DNA from: Gammaproteobacteria bacterium
GTDB lineage: Bacteria; Pseudomonadota; Gammaproteobacteria; Steroidobacterales; Steroidobacteraceae
NCBI GenBank assembly: GCA_028293725.1
Contig: JAQGOE010000190.1
Span: forward strand, 1 to 64,000
Direction: 5' to 3'
DNA length: 64,000 bases
Positions 18,643-27,426 of this stretch are shown one piece after another. The notes beneath the pieces were generated by a model. That model made no database searches, had not been told where the DNA came from, and worked only from the letters and a program-made list of their open reading frames with translations. Position 1 is the first letter of the stretch. The number at the start of each line of letters is the position of its first letter. Made by a program: the position numbers and the translations under genes.

Positions 18643-19011
18643 TCACTTCTCCTTGCTGGGGTCGTACCAGACGGCCTCGATATTGTTGCCATCGGGATCG
18701 TGTATGAATGCTGCGTAGTAACCGGGTGAATAGTCGCGATAACCGGGCTCACCGTTGTCCTTGCCCCCCGCCGCAAGGGCGGCCTCATAGAACGCCTCGA
18801 CATCGCTCCTGCTGCGGGCTTCGAACGCAAGGTGCATGGGCACGACCACCTTCTCCTTGCTGATCCAGAAGTCGGTGTTCTTGCCATCGTTGAATCCGGC
18901 AGCTTCGCCGTATTCCATGTTGTTCTTATAGCCGAGCGGTTGGAGTGCCTTGATATAGAAGGCCTTCGATTTTGGGTAGTCGCCGACCGGAAGCGAGGTG
19001 TGCGCGATCAT
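18643..19011 (-). CDS. VOC-family (glyoxalase-like) protein
   Basis: The 122-residue protein has the vicinal-oxygen-chelate fold: MIAHTSLPVGDYPKSKAFYIKAL at the start, HLAFEARSRSDVEAFYEAALAAGG in the middle and YYAAFIHDPDGNNIEAVWY near the end. His4 and the final-strand Glu (IEAVW) match VOC metal ligands. AAGGAG lies 8 nt before the ATG at 19011. Members include glyoxalases, dioxygenases and resistance proteins; the substrate is unknown. It diverges from the aldehyde dehydrogenase. Confidence 0.82.
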   Translation of the reverse strand: MIAHTSLPVGDYPKSKAFYIKALQPLGYKNNMEYGEAAGFNDGKNTDFWISKEKVVVPMHLAFEARSRSDVEAFYEAALAAGGKDNGEPGYRDYSPGYYAAFIHDPDGNNIEAVWYDPSKEK

Positions 19012-19109
19012 AGGGAACTCCTTATTTGCCGAGCCCGGCATAGCTCAACGAAGCGAGCAGCAGTTACCGTGCCAGCTCATAATCGACCCATAGCCCGGAG
19101 ACAGGTCAA

Positions 19110-20537
19110 ATGAAACACTACGAACAGTTTTACATCGACGGCGCGTGGGTAGATCCGGTGGCGCCCAAGACGCGCGACGTCATCAATCCCGCGACTGAGC
19201 ACGCGTACACGAAGATCTCCATCGGCGGCTCCGCGGACGTCGATCGCGCCGTGGCCGCCGCCAAAAAGGCGTTTTCCGCCTACTCTCGAACGACCCGTGA
19301 GGAGCGCCTCGCCCTGCTTCGCAAGGTGCTCGAACGGTACAACGCACGCTACGAGGATATTGCGGAGGCCGTGAGCGATGAAATGGGCGCACCGCTCAAA
19401 TTCGCACGAGAAGCACAGGCCTGGGCGGGACAAGTTCATCTCGAAGCCACCATCAAGGCTCTCGAGGAAATCGAGTTCTCCTTTCAGCGCGGCAGCACCC
19501 GCGTTGTCCGCGAGGCCATTGGCGTCGTGGGTCTGATCACACCCTGGAACTGGCCGCTCAATCAGATCGTCTGCAAGGTAGCGCCCGCCCTTGCGGCCGG
19601 GTGCACCATGGTTTTGAAGCCGAGCGAAATTGCACCGATCAGCGGCATCATCTTTGCGGAGATCATGCACGATGCCGGCGTTCCAAGGGGTGTATTCAAC
19701 CTGGTCAGCGGCGACGGGCCCTCGGTCGGCGAACCCATGTCCCGGCACCCGGACATTGCCATGATGTCTTTCACCGGGTCGACACGGGCGGGCATCTTGG
19801 TCGCCAAAGCGGCTGCCGACACCGTGAAGCGCGTGGCGCAGGAATTGGGTGGGAAGTCAGCCAACATCGTTTTGCCGGATGCGGATTTGAAGGACGCGGT
19901 ATCTCGAGGCACCGCCGCATGTTTCAGCAACAGCGGTCAGTCTTGCGATGCGCCGACGCGAATGTTCGTGCCCGTGAATCGGCACGCCGAAGCGTTGGAG
20001 ATCGCAAAGAGCGTCGCCATCGCACATCGGGTCGGAGCTCCGCGCGCGCCCGAGACCGTGTTGGGTCCGGTCGTGAGCCAGGTGCAATTCGACAAAATTC
20101 AGCGCCTCATCCAGGCCGGCATCGACGAGGGCGCGACGCTCGTCACTGGCGGCACCGGGCGTCCGGCGGGCCTCGATACCGGCTATTACGTCAGGCCGAC
20201 AGTATTCGGCGACGTGCAGCACGACATGACCCTCTCGCGGGAGGAAATCTTCGGGCCAGTGCTCTCGATCCTGCCTTATGAGACCGAACAGGAAGCCATC
20301 GACAAAGCCAACGACTCGGTTTACGGACTTGCAGCCTATGTCTGCTCAACAGACATTGAGCATGCTCGCAAAGTCGCCGGAGAGTTGCGCGCCGGAAATG
20401 TCAACATCAACTATCCCGATTGGGACACGCACGCGCCCTTTGGCGGTTACAAGCAGTCCGGTAACGGTCGAGAATATGCCGATTGGGGCATCCTGGAGTT
20501 TCTGGAGACCAAGGGCATTGTCGGCTACGGCAGGTAA
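19110..20537 (+). CDS. NAD(P)-dependent aldehyde dehydrogenase
   Basis: This full-length (475 aa) ALDH-superfamily enzyme has the oxyanion Asn147 in PWNWPL, the NAD-binding GSTRAG, the general base Glu245 in ELGGKS and the catalytic Cys279 in NSGQSCDAP, plus the late GPVLSI motif. It oxidises an aldehyde to a carboxylate using NAD(P)+. The form resembles the broad-specificity 3-succinoylsemialdehyde/phenylacetaldehyde group, but the substrate cannot be fixed. The neighbouring VOC gene on the opposite strand suggests use in small-molecule detoxification or catabolism. Confidence 0.93.
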   Translation: MKHYEQFYIDGAWVDPVAPKTRDVINPATEHAYTKISIGGSADVDRAVAAAKKAFSAYSRTTREERLALLRKVLERYNARYEDIAEAVSDEMGAPLKFAREAQAWAGQVHLEATIKALEEIEFSFQRGSTRVVREAIGVVGLITPWNWPLNQIVCKVAPALAAGCTMVLKPSEIAPISGIIFAEIMHDAGVPRGVFNLVSGDGPSVGEPMSRHPDIAMMSFTGSTRAGILVAKAAADTVKRVAQELGGKSANIVLPDADLKDAVSRGTAACFSNSGQSCDAPTRMFVPVNRHAEALEIAKSVAIAHRVGAPRAPETVLGPVVSQVQFDKIQRLIQAGIDEGATLVTGGTGRPAGLDTGYYVRPTVFGDVQHDMTLSREEIFGPVLSILPYETEQEAIDKANDSVYGLAAYVCSTDIEHARKVAGELRAGNVNINYPDWDTHAPFGGYKQSGNGREYADWGILEFLETKGIVGYGR

Positions 20538-20570
20538 CCGTGGCCGAACATAGGCATCCAGCGAGTCGAC

Positions 20571-20882
20571 CTACTTTGGAACGTCCTTGGCCGCTCCTTC
20601 CCTGGCAGTTCGACCCTTGCCTGTCTTGGGTCGTTGCCCACCGCCCTTGGGCCGGATTTTGCCCGAAGAGCCATCGGGCGGGGCGGCAAAGGTTCCCAGC
20701 GACGCCTGCAAGGCCACCGCGAGAGCCGCTTCACCGCTAATCAGACTCTCCCACCCTAACTCGACGCCATTGCGTTTGCCCTTTGCGGTGAGTTTGAGCC
20801 CCTCGGGCGATATCGCCAATACGTACTCGCGTCCCTTGACGGTCAACGCGCGCTTGAGTGTCTTTTCGAGCGGTGTAGTCAT
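20571..20882 (-). CDS. Small basic hypothetical protein
   Basis: The product (103 aa) starts MTTPLEKTLKRALTVKGREY. It contains a short beta-rich core (YVLAISPEGLKLTAKGKRNGVELGWESLISGE) followed by a Gly/Lys/Arg-rich, probably disordered tail. I recall similar short proteins in Burkholderia-like genomes, without known function. A GTG 14 codons upstream is an alternative start. The tail could bind nucleic acid; that is a guess from charge only. Confidence 0.55.
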   Translation of the reverse strand: MTTPLEKTLKRALTVKGREYVLAISPEGLKLTAKGKRNGVELGWESLISGEAALAVALQASLGTFAAPPDGSSGKIRPKGGGQRPKTGKGRTAREGAAKDVPK

Positions 20883-21054
20883 GATTTCGCGATCGTCTCC
20901 GGAAAGGTGATTTCGATGCGGCACAGCCAGAGCTCGGCAAGCGCCGCGGACAAAGAATGCAGTGTCTGTCGCGAATTAGCGCATTGTACGAGAGAAACTT
21001 TCTTCCTTTTCATGCGTTAACGAGCTTGGCGGTAGCGGCAATCAGGGGGGCGCA

Positions 21055-21414
21055 ATGGAACACCGATGGGGCCAAAGAAAACCCGCGCATCAACCAGTGC
21101 GTCTCCTCACCGTGGGCGGAATTGTCGCCCACGGCTATCTCGTAAACGTCAGCATCAGCGGCTCGTTCGTCAAGACCCCGCTCCCCGCCAGTGTTCTATC
21201 GATCGTACAAATGGCCTTCCTTGGTGAAAACCGCCGCTCGCGCGTTTTCCGAACGGTCGCGGCCCAGGTGGTGCGCAGAACGGCGGAAGGCTTGGGCCTG
21301 GAATGGTGCGAACAAATGCCCGACATAGTGGATGCGTTGGCGACGATGTCCGCGTCAGGTGATTCCCTCACCACTACGCCATCGGCCCCCACTACGACAT
21401 CGCCGATGTTGTAG
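21055..21414 (+). CDS. PilZ-like domain protein
   Basis: The first 80 residues fit a single PilZ-type beta-barrel. Arg-containing N-terminus HRWGQRKPAHQPVRLLTVGG is followed by YLVNVSISGSFVKTPLP (the position of the D/NxSxxG cyclic-di-GMP motif), then strands VVRRTAEGLGLEWCEQ. The exact RxxxR and DxSxxG signatures are only partly kept (NVSISGSF), so cyclic-di-GMP binding is uncertain. The last 35 residues are Ser/Thr/Pro-rich. A strong ribosome site (AGGGGGG) precedes the ATG. Confidence 0.6.
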   Translation: MEHRWGQRKPAHQPVRLLTVGGIVAHGYLVNVSISGSFVKTPLPASVLSIVQMAFLGENRRSRVFRTVAAQVVRRTAEGLGLEWCEQMPDIVDALATMSASGDSLTTTPSAPTTTSPML

Positions 21415-21605
21415 GAGACCCCTGAATGAAGCACAAGGCCGCGAAGCCGTGCTCCATTGTCAATGAGCTGACACCAATACCGCCGACGGACTAACCGCAA
21501 CCAACCACATCGCCCGCCTATCACCACACGACCTGGTGAAGCTCACGCCGGAACATATCCGCGCCTGAATCGTTTCGGTTGCCACACACAGTGGGGAGAG
21601 GCCCA

Positions 21606-22895
21606 TTGCCTGCGACACCGGTCTCGCCTGTTGTAGGAACGAGCAAGCCCCGACTCTGGCAAGTGCTCGGCCCCGGACTGATCACCGGGGCCGCGGACGA
21701 CGATCCCAGCGGGATTGCCACCTACGCGCAGGCGGGGGCCCAATTCGGCTTCCGCTTGGGCTGGACCTTGTTGCTCACTTACCCGCTGATGGTGGTCATC
21801 CAAGCTATCAGTGCGCGCATCGGCCGCACCACCGGTCACGGAATCGCGGGCAATTTGCGCGCGTACTACCCTAACTGGCTACTGCAGGGTGTCGTAGCGC
21901 TGCTGTTTGTCGCCAACACGCTGAATATCGGAGCGGACCTGGGTGCCATGGCCGAAGCCAGTCGCCTCCTCCTGCCCACGCCGGCGACCTGGGTCTACGT
22001 GGTCGCTTTCGGCATCATCTCGACCGCCGGACAGGTGCTCCTACAGCACACACGCTACGTCGCGGTTCTGAAATGGCTGACCTTGTCGCTGTTTGCTTAC
22101 TTCGGGACCGTCTGCGTAGTCCATGTGCCCTGGCTCGAATTCTTACAGGGGCTCGTGTGGCCGCGCATCACCCTGGACCGGGATTTCTGGCTGACCGTAG
22201 TGGCTATCCTGGGGACCACGATAAGCCCCTACCTGTTCTTCTGGCAGGCCGCTCAGGAGGTCGAAGACACGAAGGCCCAGCCCACACGCGAGCCCCTGCT
22301 GCAGAAGCCCAGCCAAGGTGCCGGGGCGTTGGCGCGCATTCAACTCGATACCGTGGTGGGCATGGGTATATCCAACCTCGTCGCGCTCGCCATCATGGTC
22401 ACCGCGGCGGCCACGCTTCACAAAAGTGGTGTGCACAGTCTTACAAGCGCTGCACAAGCCGCTGAAGCCCTGCGACCGCTCGCAGGCGACGCGGCGTTCG
22501 CGTTGTTTGCCCTGGGTATCATTGGAACCGGCTTGCTGTCGGTTCCGGTCCTCGCAGGCTCGGCCGCCTATGCTCTGGGCGAGGCGCGCCGATGGCCGGT
22601 CGGTCTGGCCAGACGGCCATTACAGGCGAAGGCATTTTATTCGGCCATCGTCTTCGCCACGCTACTGGGCGCCAGCGCCAATGTTGCCGCGCTCAACCCC
22701 GTCCAAGCTCTTGTCTGGGCCGCGGTTATCAACGGTATCGTCGCCGTCCCCGTGATGGTCCTCCTGATGATGATGGCTACGCGCCCGGAAATTCTCGGCC
22801 AGTTCAGAATCTCGGGCACGTGGACCGTGATCGGCTGGCTCGCGACAGGCATTATGGCCGTCTCTGCCATCGCCTTCATTGCCCTGTCACTGTAG
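21606..22895 (+). CDS. Nramp-superfamily divalent metal transporter, divergent type
   Basis: The protein has about 11 membrane helices and an Nramp-like first helix (GPGLITGAADDDPSGIATYAQAG). The classical DPGN metal site of Nramp reads DPSG here, and helix 6, usually containing MPH, reads TTISPYLFFWQA. The usual Met ligand is therefore missing, which suggests a harder ion (such as Mg2+) or another substrate. The TTG at 21606 follows GGGGAGAGG with good spacing, so it is preferred over an in-frame TTG nine codons upstream. Its 3' end overlaps the convergent hybrid kinase by 20 bp. Confidence 0.8.
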   Translation: MPATPVSPVVGTSKPRLWQVLGPGLITGAADDDPSGIATYAQAGAQFGFRLGWTLLLTYPLMVVIQAISARIGRTTGHGIAGNLRAYYPNWLLQGVVALLFVANTLNIGADLGAMAEASRLLLPTPATWVYVVAFGIISTAGQVLLQHTRYVAVLKWLTLSLFAYFGTVCVVHVPWLEFLQGLVWPRITLDRDFWLTVVAILGTTISPYLFFWQAAQEVEDTKAQPTREPLLQKPSQGAGALARIQLDTVVGMGISNLVALAIMVTAAATLHKSGVHSLTSAAQAAEALRPLAGDAAFALFALGIIGTGLLSVPVLAGSAAYALGEARRWPVGLARRPLQAKAFYSAIVFATLLGASANVAALNPVQALVWAAVINGIVAVPVMVLLMMMATRPEILGQFRISGTWTVIGWLATGIMAVSAIAFIALSL

Positions 22896-24951
22896 GTCGT
22901 CTCGCCAGACTATGAACCATCGCGACGAGCTCTATGGGCTCAACGGGTTTGGAGAGATGCAATTGGAACCCCGCATGGATCGCCTTCATGCGATCTTCGA
23001 TGCGTGCATAGGCGGTCAAGGCGATAGCCGGAACGAGTGCACTCGCGCCCGTCATCGAGCGTATGCGGCGTATGAGCGTATATCCATCTTCGCCCGGCAT
23101 ACCGATGTCACTGACCAGCACATGAGGCGTGTCCCGACACAGTATTTGCAGCGCTTCATCCGCTGATCCGGCGGTAACGACGCTGGCATGGCAATCCTGG
23201 AGGAGACGCTGTATCAAGGAGCGCGCATCGGGCTCATCGTCAACAACCAACACCTTCAACCCGGTCAGATCACCCGGCGCAATTTCCTCAATGGCCGACA
23301 GGCTCGCCGAGCGCTTGGGATGCTGGCGCGAGACATCCGGCTCCAGGGCATCCTCGATTGTGGCCATGAGAGGGAGGCTCACGCGAAAGGTCGACCCTAA
23401 ATCGCGCCCCGCGCTCTTCGCGCTGATGGCACCCCCATGAAGCTCCACGAGCTGCTTGACGATCGAAAGTCCTAAACCCAGGCCACCATGGCGTCGGGCG
23501 CTCGATGCGTCGGCCTGTCGAAACCGATCGAACACGTGCGGCAGAAATGCAGGATCGATTCCCTCGCCATTATCGGAAACCTCAACCTCGAGATGAGAGT
23601 TGACCCGCGCAAGGGTGAGCGTCACCCGCCCGTCCTTGTGGGTAAACTTCATCGCGTTCGTCAACAGGTTCCAGAAAACCTGTTGCAGCCGATTCGGGTC
23701 GCCCCGCACGGGACCCGCCAGCGGGTCCAACACCACGTGCAGCCGGATGCCCTTGGCCAGCGCGGCGGGCTTTACGGTTTCAACCGTCGCCTTGACGACC
23801 GAGGCCAGATCCAACCGCTGCACGTCCAGGCGCACCTTGCCTGAAATGATGCTGCTCATATCGAGCAGGTCTTCGATGATCTGGGCTTGCGAGCGCGCAT
23901 TGCGCTCGATGACGCTCAGAGCGTTGACCGCGTCCTGGGGCAGATCACGCGATTTGCGCAGCACCTGCGTCCAGCCGAGGATGGCATTGAGCGGTGTCCG
24001 AAGCTCATGACTGAGCGTCGCAAGGAACTCATCTTTAGTGCGACTGGCATACTCAGCCTGACTTCGTGCGGCGCGTTCGGAGTCGAGCAACTGCTCGCGC
24101 TCGATTTCGATACGATGCTTCTCGGTGACATCCCTCAGGAAGTGAGCAAAGCCCAGCAGCCGGTCCGTGTCATCGCGAACGGCGGCCACCACCCCTTCAA
24201 CGAAGAGCCGTCGACCATCCTTGCGCAACCTCCAACGAGCGTTCGTTACGCGGCCTGCACTTGCTGCCTCGCGCATCTCCCGCTTGGGAGTATCGGACTC
24301 GAGATCCTCTTGCGTGGCAAGCAGGTCGACCGATTGCCCCAGGATCTCCCGCCCCGAATAGCCGAGAATCGCGCCGGCACCGCCATTCCAACTGCTCACC
24401 CGCCCTTCCGGGTCCGTCATGAAAATCGCGTAGTCGGTGATATTGTCGAGCAGGGAGCGATAGCGGCGCTCGGCGTCGCGGATTACTTTTTGCGCCTGCT
24501 CCTGTTCAGCCAGATATTCCCTCACCTGGTACTGCCGGTCGCGCGCGCGCAACGTTGAGCGCACGAGCGCTATCAGGGTTGAGGTGCGTACCGGCCGCTC
24601 TACAACACTGACATTCCCCAACCGTGGGATGACCTGGGCCAGCGCCGGCGACTCGCGGCCGGATCTCGACAGCACGATGACGGGGAGATCGGACCAAACC
24701 GGTTGGTGGCCAATACAGGCAAGCAACTCGGACGAGTCGGCTAGCAGGGCCTCCTCCGACACGATGAGCGTTCCAGCGCCGGCGCGCTGTGTCGCACATA
24801 GCTCGAGGCTGGTTTTGCATGTCGCGAACGCGATGTGGCAGGCGCTGAACAACTTTCCCATCGCCAGCCCATCGGCGGAGGTGGGCGGTAGAATGAGGAC
24901 GCGAGTCTCCATCGCATTGGCTCTCGAGCCGGGAACGTCCTCACTGGGCAT
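22876..24951 (-). CDS. Hybrid sensor histidine kinase/response regulator with PAS domain
   Basis: Domains in order, numbered from the ATG at 24951: a divergent receiver-like domain (about 15-135), a PAS domain (about 165-275), HisKA with phospho-acceptor His315 in LSHELRTPLN, an HATPase with DNGEGIDP and GGLGLGLSIV, and a C-terminal receiver (about 565-685) with VVDDEPDA and phospho-acceptor Asp615 in VSDIGMPG. No membrane segment is seen, so it is cytoplasmic. Its start overlaps the KaiC-like gene by 11 bp, implying one operon and coupled translation. KaiC-like/hybrid-kinase pairs are known in several bacteria. The divergent bphO-bphP pair suggests a link to light signalling, but that is inference. 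Confidence 0.93.
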   Translation of the reverse strand: MPSEDVPGSRANAMETRVLILPPTSADGLAMGKLFSACHIAFATCKTSLELCATQRAGAGTLIVSEEALLADSSELLACIGHQPVWSDLPVIVLSRSGRESPALAQVIPRLGNVSVVERPVRTSTLIALVRSTLRARDRQYQVREYLAEQEQAQKVIRDAERRYRSLLDNITDYAIFMTDPEGRVSSWNGGAGAILGYSGREILGQSVDLLATQEDLESDTPKREMREAASAGRVTNARWRLRKDGRRLFVEGVVAAVRDDTDRLLGFAHFLRDVTEKHRIEIEREQLLDSERAARSQAEYASRTKDEFLATLSHELRTPLNAILGWTQVLRKSRDLPQDAVNALSVIERNARSQAQIIEDLLDMSSIISGKVRLDVQRLDLASVVKATVETVKPAALAKGIRLHVVLDPLAGPVRGDPNRLQQVFWNLLTNAMKFTHKDGRVTLTLARVNSHLEVEVSDNGEGIDPAFLPHVFDRFRQADASSARRHGGLGLGLSIVKQLVELHGGAISAKSAGRDLGSTFRVSLPLMATIEDALEPDVSRQHPKRSASLSAIEEIAPGDLTGLKVLVVDDEPDARSLIQRLLQDCHASVVTAGSADEALQILCRDTPHVLVSDIGMPGEDGYTLIRRIRSMTGASALVPAIALTAYARIEDRMKAIHAGFQLHLSKPVEPIELVAMVHSLARRPTVTGQ

Positions 24952-26452
24952 TCGGGGATGTTCCGCCCAAGGGACCGGACTTCCCGACATATGTCGGGAC
25001 GCCCGTCAAAATTCCGTGGAAGTCAGTGAGAGGATCGCCAATGACGATGCCGGTTTCATTCATATCCAGCTCACGAATCGTGCGCTCGTGTTTGCCGTTT
25101 CTTTTCTTGACGATCGAGATTGCGCGGCGAACACTCCCGCCGGCCTCGAAATAGCGGAACAGAATGACGTTATCCGCAAGGTAGGTGGTATCCACGGGCG
25201 AGGCCATGTGCCCGACCATACCGGTTTGGGTCACCGTCAATATCGTGACCACCCCCTGTTGACCCAGATAGGACAGCAGCTCATGCAATTGCGCCGTCAG
25301 AAACTTCTCTTCCGGCATGGCGTTGAGATAGCCGTTGAGGCTGTCGACAATGATCATCTTGGCGGGCTTGCCCGATGCGTCGCTTCCTTCGGCTGCCCGA
25401 CGCACGATCGCTGCGAATTCCCCCGACGAGAGTTCGGCGGGGTCGACCTGTTGCACGGTGATGAGTCCGCTCTTGAGCGACGCCTCTACGGGCAAACCCA
25501 GCTTGCGTGATCGGGACCGAAACGTCCCGATGTTCTCATCGAATACGAACAGTGCCGCCCTCTCCCCGCGGGCCGCCGCCGCGGTGGCGAATTGAGTCGC
25601 CACCGTGGATTTCCCCGTGCCCGCGGGACCCAACAACAGTGTACTGGTGCCTGTTGGAAGACCCCCGCCCAGGAGGCCATCGAGTTGCGTATTTCCGCTA
25701 GGCAGATCGCGATCCACGAACTCGCCCACATGCTCTGCGGCGATGAGCCGGGGGTAGACGTCCAGGCCGCCGCGTCGAATCGCAAAATCATGGAAGCCGC
25801 CCCGGAAGGCGACCCCGCGCATCTTGCTCACCCGCAGGCGCCGGCGCTCTGCGCCGTATTGATTGACCAATTGCTCCAGAATGACCACGCCGTGCGCAAT
25901 ACTCTGAAGATGGTCGTCCTCAGGACCCCCCGTTCGATCATCGAGCATCAGAACCGTACAATCGTGGCCCCCGAAAAATTGCTTCAGGGCCAACACCTGC
26001 CGACGATAGCGCAACGGGTTTTGTGCGATGAGCCGTAGCTCGGACAGGGAATCGATGACCAGGCGTTGCGGCCGGTGCGCCTTTACCGCCGCAATCATCG
26101 CCTCAGTAGTTTCGCCAAGCTCCATCTCGGAGGGGTTGAAAACGGTCAATTGGGCGTCCGCCGAAAGGCTCCGCTCCGAGGGGACTAATTCCGTCATGTC
26201 GATTCGTGAAACATCCCATCCGTGGCTACGCGCCACCTTTTCGATTTCACGTTGGGTCTCCGAGAGGGTCACGTACAAGCAGCGCTCGCCGTGCGCGATC
26301 CCCTCCAGCAGGAACTGCATTGCCAGTGTTGTTTTTCCTGCCCCCGGCGGGCCCGTCACCAGAAACAGGCAGCCTTGAGGAAACCCACCCCTGAGGATGT
26401 CATCCAGGCCCTCAATTCCGGAAAGGACCGTCGCTGCCGCGTTATCGTTCAT
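24941..26452 (-). CDS. KaiC-like double RecA-domain ATPase
   Basis: Two RecA/KaiC domains are visible. The first has Walker A GPPGAGKTT near residues 34-42 and catalytic-Glu region YVTLSETQREIEK. The second has GPAGTGKST near 270 and VDSLNGYLNAMP. The length (503 aa) matches cyanobacterial KaiC (about 519 aa). The C-terminal phosphorylation pair of KaiC (Ser-Thr) is not evident, and there are no kaiA/kaiB genes nearby. The family in other bacteria serves stress adaptation or signalling, not proven clocks. AAGGA precedes the ATG. It is the first gene of an operon with the hybrid kinase. Confidence 0.9.
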   Translation of the reverse strand: MNDNAAATVLSGIEGLDDILRGGFPQGCLFLVTGPPGAGKTTLAMQFLLEGIAHGERCLYVTLSETQREIEKVARSHGWDVSRIDMTELVPSERSLSADAQLTVFNPSEMELGETTEAMIAAVKAHRPQRLVIDSLSELRLIAQNPLRYRRQVLALKQFFGGHDCTVLMLDDRTGGPEDDHLQSIAHGVVILEQLVNQYGAERRRLRVSKMRGVAFRGGFHDFAIRRGGLDVYPRLIAAEHVGEFVDRDLPSGNTQLDGLLGGGLPTGTSTLLLGPAGTGKSTVATQFATAAAARGERAALFVFDENIGTFRSRSRKLGLPVEASLKSGLITVQQVDPAELSSGEFAAIVRRAAEGSDASGKPAKMIIVDSLNGYLNAMPEEKFLTAQLHELLSYLGQQGVVTILTVTQTGMVGHMASPVDTTYLADNVILFRYFEAGGSVRRAISIVKKRNGKHERTIRELDMNETGIVIGDPLTDFHGILTGVPTYVGKSGPLGGTSPNAQ

Positions 26453-26829
26453 TGTTTATCCTTGCCACCGTAGCCAGCGGCCGTACGGCTCAACGCGGTT
26501 CAAAGCACTATGACTTATTGAGACGGACCGTCTTCGGCCTCCGTGCCCAGCGCGGCCTTAACGACATCAACTCACGGTGGTCGCGCAAGTTCCGTGCCTT
26601 TCGACTTTGATCTCCTCCAGCGACGGCCTGTCGACGCATCCGCGGCCGTGTAAGTTATACAACTGCAGGCTGAATAGCGCTGACGCTTGCGTTCTTGATC
26701 GAAATGAGCACACATGGAAGACGGCGACCTCTGCGCCACGCCGGGTTCTCCCGCCATTGCTCGGGCGCACCTAACTTAACCTCCCATTTCCGCTGAGCGT
26801 CAGCTCGCAACCGGGTTATCCGGAGACCT
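26453..26829. other. Divergent promoter region between kaiC-like and bphO genes
   Basis: No convincing gene is visible. The region separates two light- or time-related operons transcribed away from each other and must contain both promoters. I see no clear palindromic operator. The ribosome site GGAG for bphO is at the right end. Confidence 0.5.
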
Positions 26830-27426
26830 ATGGTTTCGACAATTCATGCGCGACTGCGCTCTGCCACCGGGGCGGTCCATCTCGAACTCGAGCGCCACCT
26901 TGCGCTCTTGGGCCCGAATGTCTCTATGGTCCGCTACACGCGAATTATTGCGTTGTTCTACGGGTTCTACCGGCCGCTGGAAGCAGGTCTGGATCGACTC
27001 AACGCTGGCGCGCCCGCGCGGGGATTTCCGTTGCGGGCCCGAACCGAACTACTGGAGCGCGACCTGCTCGCCCTGGGATTAGAGATGCAAGCGATCACAG
27101 AGCTGCCAACATGCCGCGATTTACCCAGTTTATGCGAACCGGAGCATTTCGCCGGCTGCCTGTATGTTGTGGAGGGCGCCAGTTTAGGCGGCCAGGTCAT
27201 CACCTCGTTCCTGCGGGAGAGGTTGGAATTGACCGATCGCGGTGGCACGGCATTCTTCGCCGGAGATGGCGCTGCTACGGCCGCGCGCTGGAAGTGCGTG
27301 CTGGAGTGGCTGGAACGGGTCAGCCATTCAGGTTTGCGCGTGGAACAGATCGTCACATCGGCGTGCGAAACCTTCAATTCGCTCATCAACTGGACTCGTG
27401 TCCAGGGACTCACTCATGAATACTGA
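26830..27426 (+). CDS. bphO: Biliverdin-forming heme oxygenase
   Basis: The 198-residue protein fits the bacterial heme oxygenase family. The proximal His lies in ATGAVHLELERHL, and the conserved distal-helix region appears as YVVEGASLGGQVITSF. The enzyme opens heme to biliverdin, CO and iron with electrons from a reductase. Biliverdin is the chromophore of the bacteriophytochrome encoded immediately downstream; the two genes overlap by 11 bp, a classic bphO-bphP operon. GGAG precedes the ATG. Confidence 0.92.
   Translation: MVSTIHARLRSATGAVHLELERHLALLGPNVSMVRYTRIIALFYGFYRPLEAGLDRLNAGAPARGFPLRARTELLERDLLALGLEMQAITELPTCRDLPSLCEPEHFAGCLYVVEGASLGGQVITSFLRERLELTDRGGTAFFAGDGAATAARWKCVLEWLERVSHSGLRVEQIVTSACETFNSLINWTRVQGLTHEY

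Noticed and set aside
24941..26452. A circadian KaiC with clock function
   Set aside because: No kaiA or kaiB is nearby and the KaiC Ser-Thr phosphorylation pair is not seen; it is called KaiC-like only.
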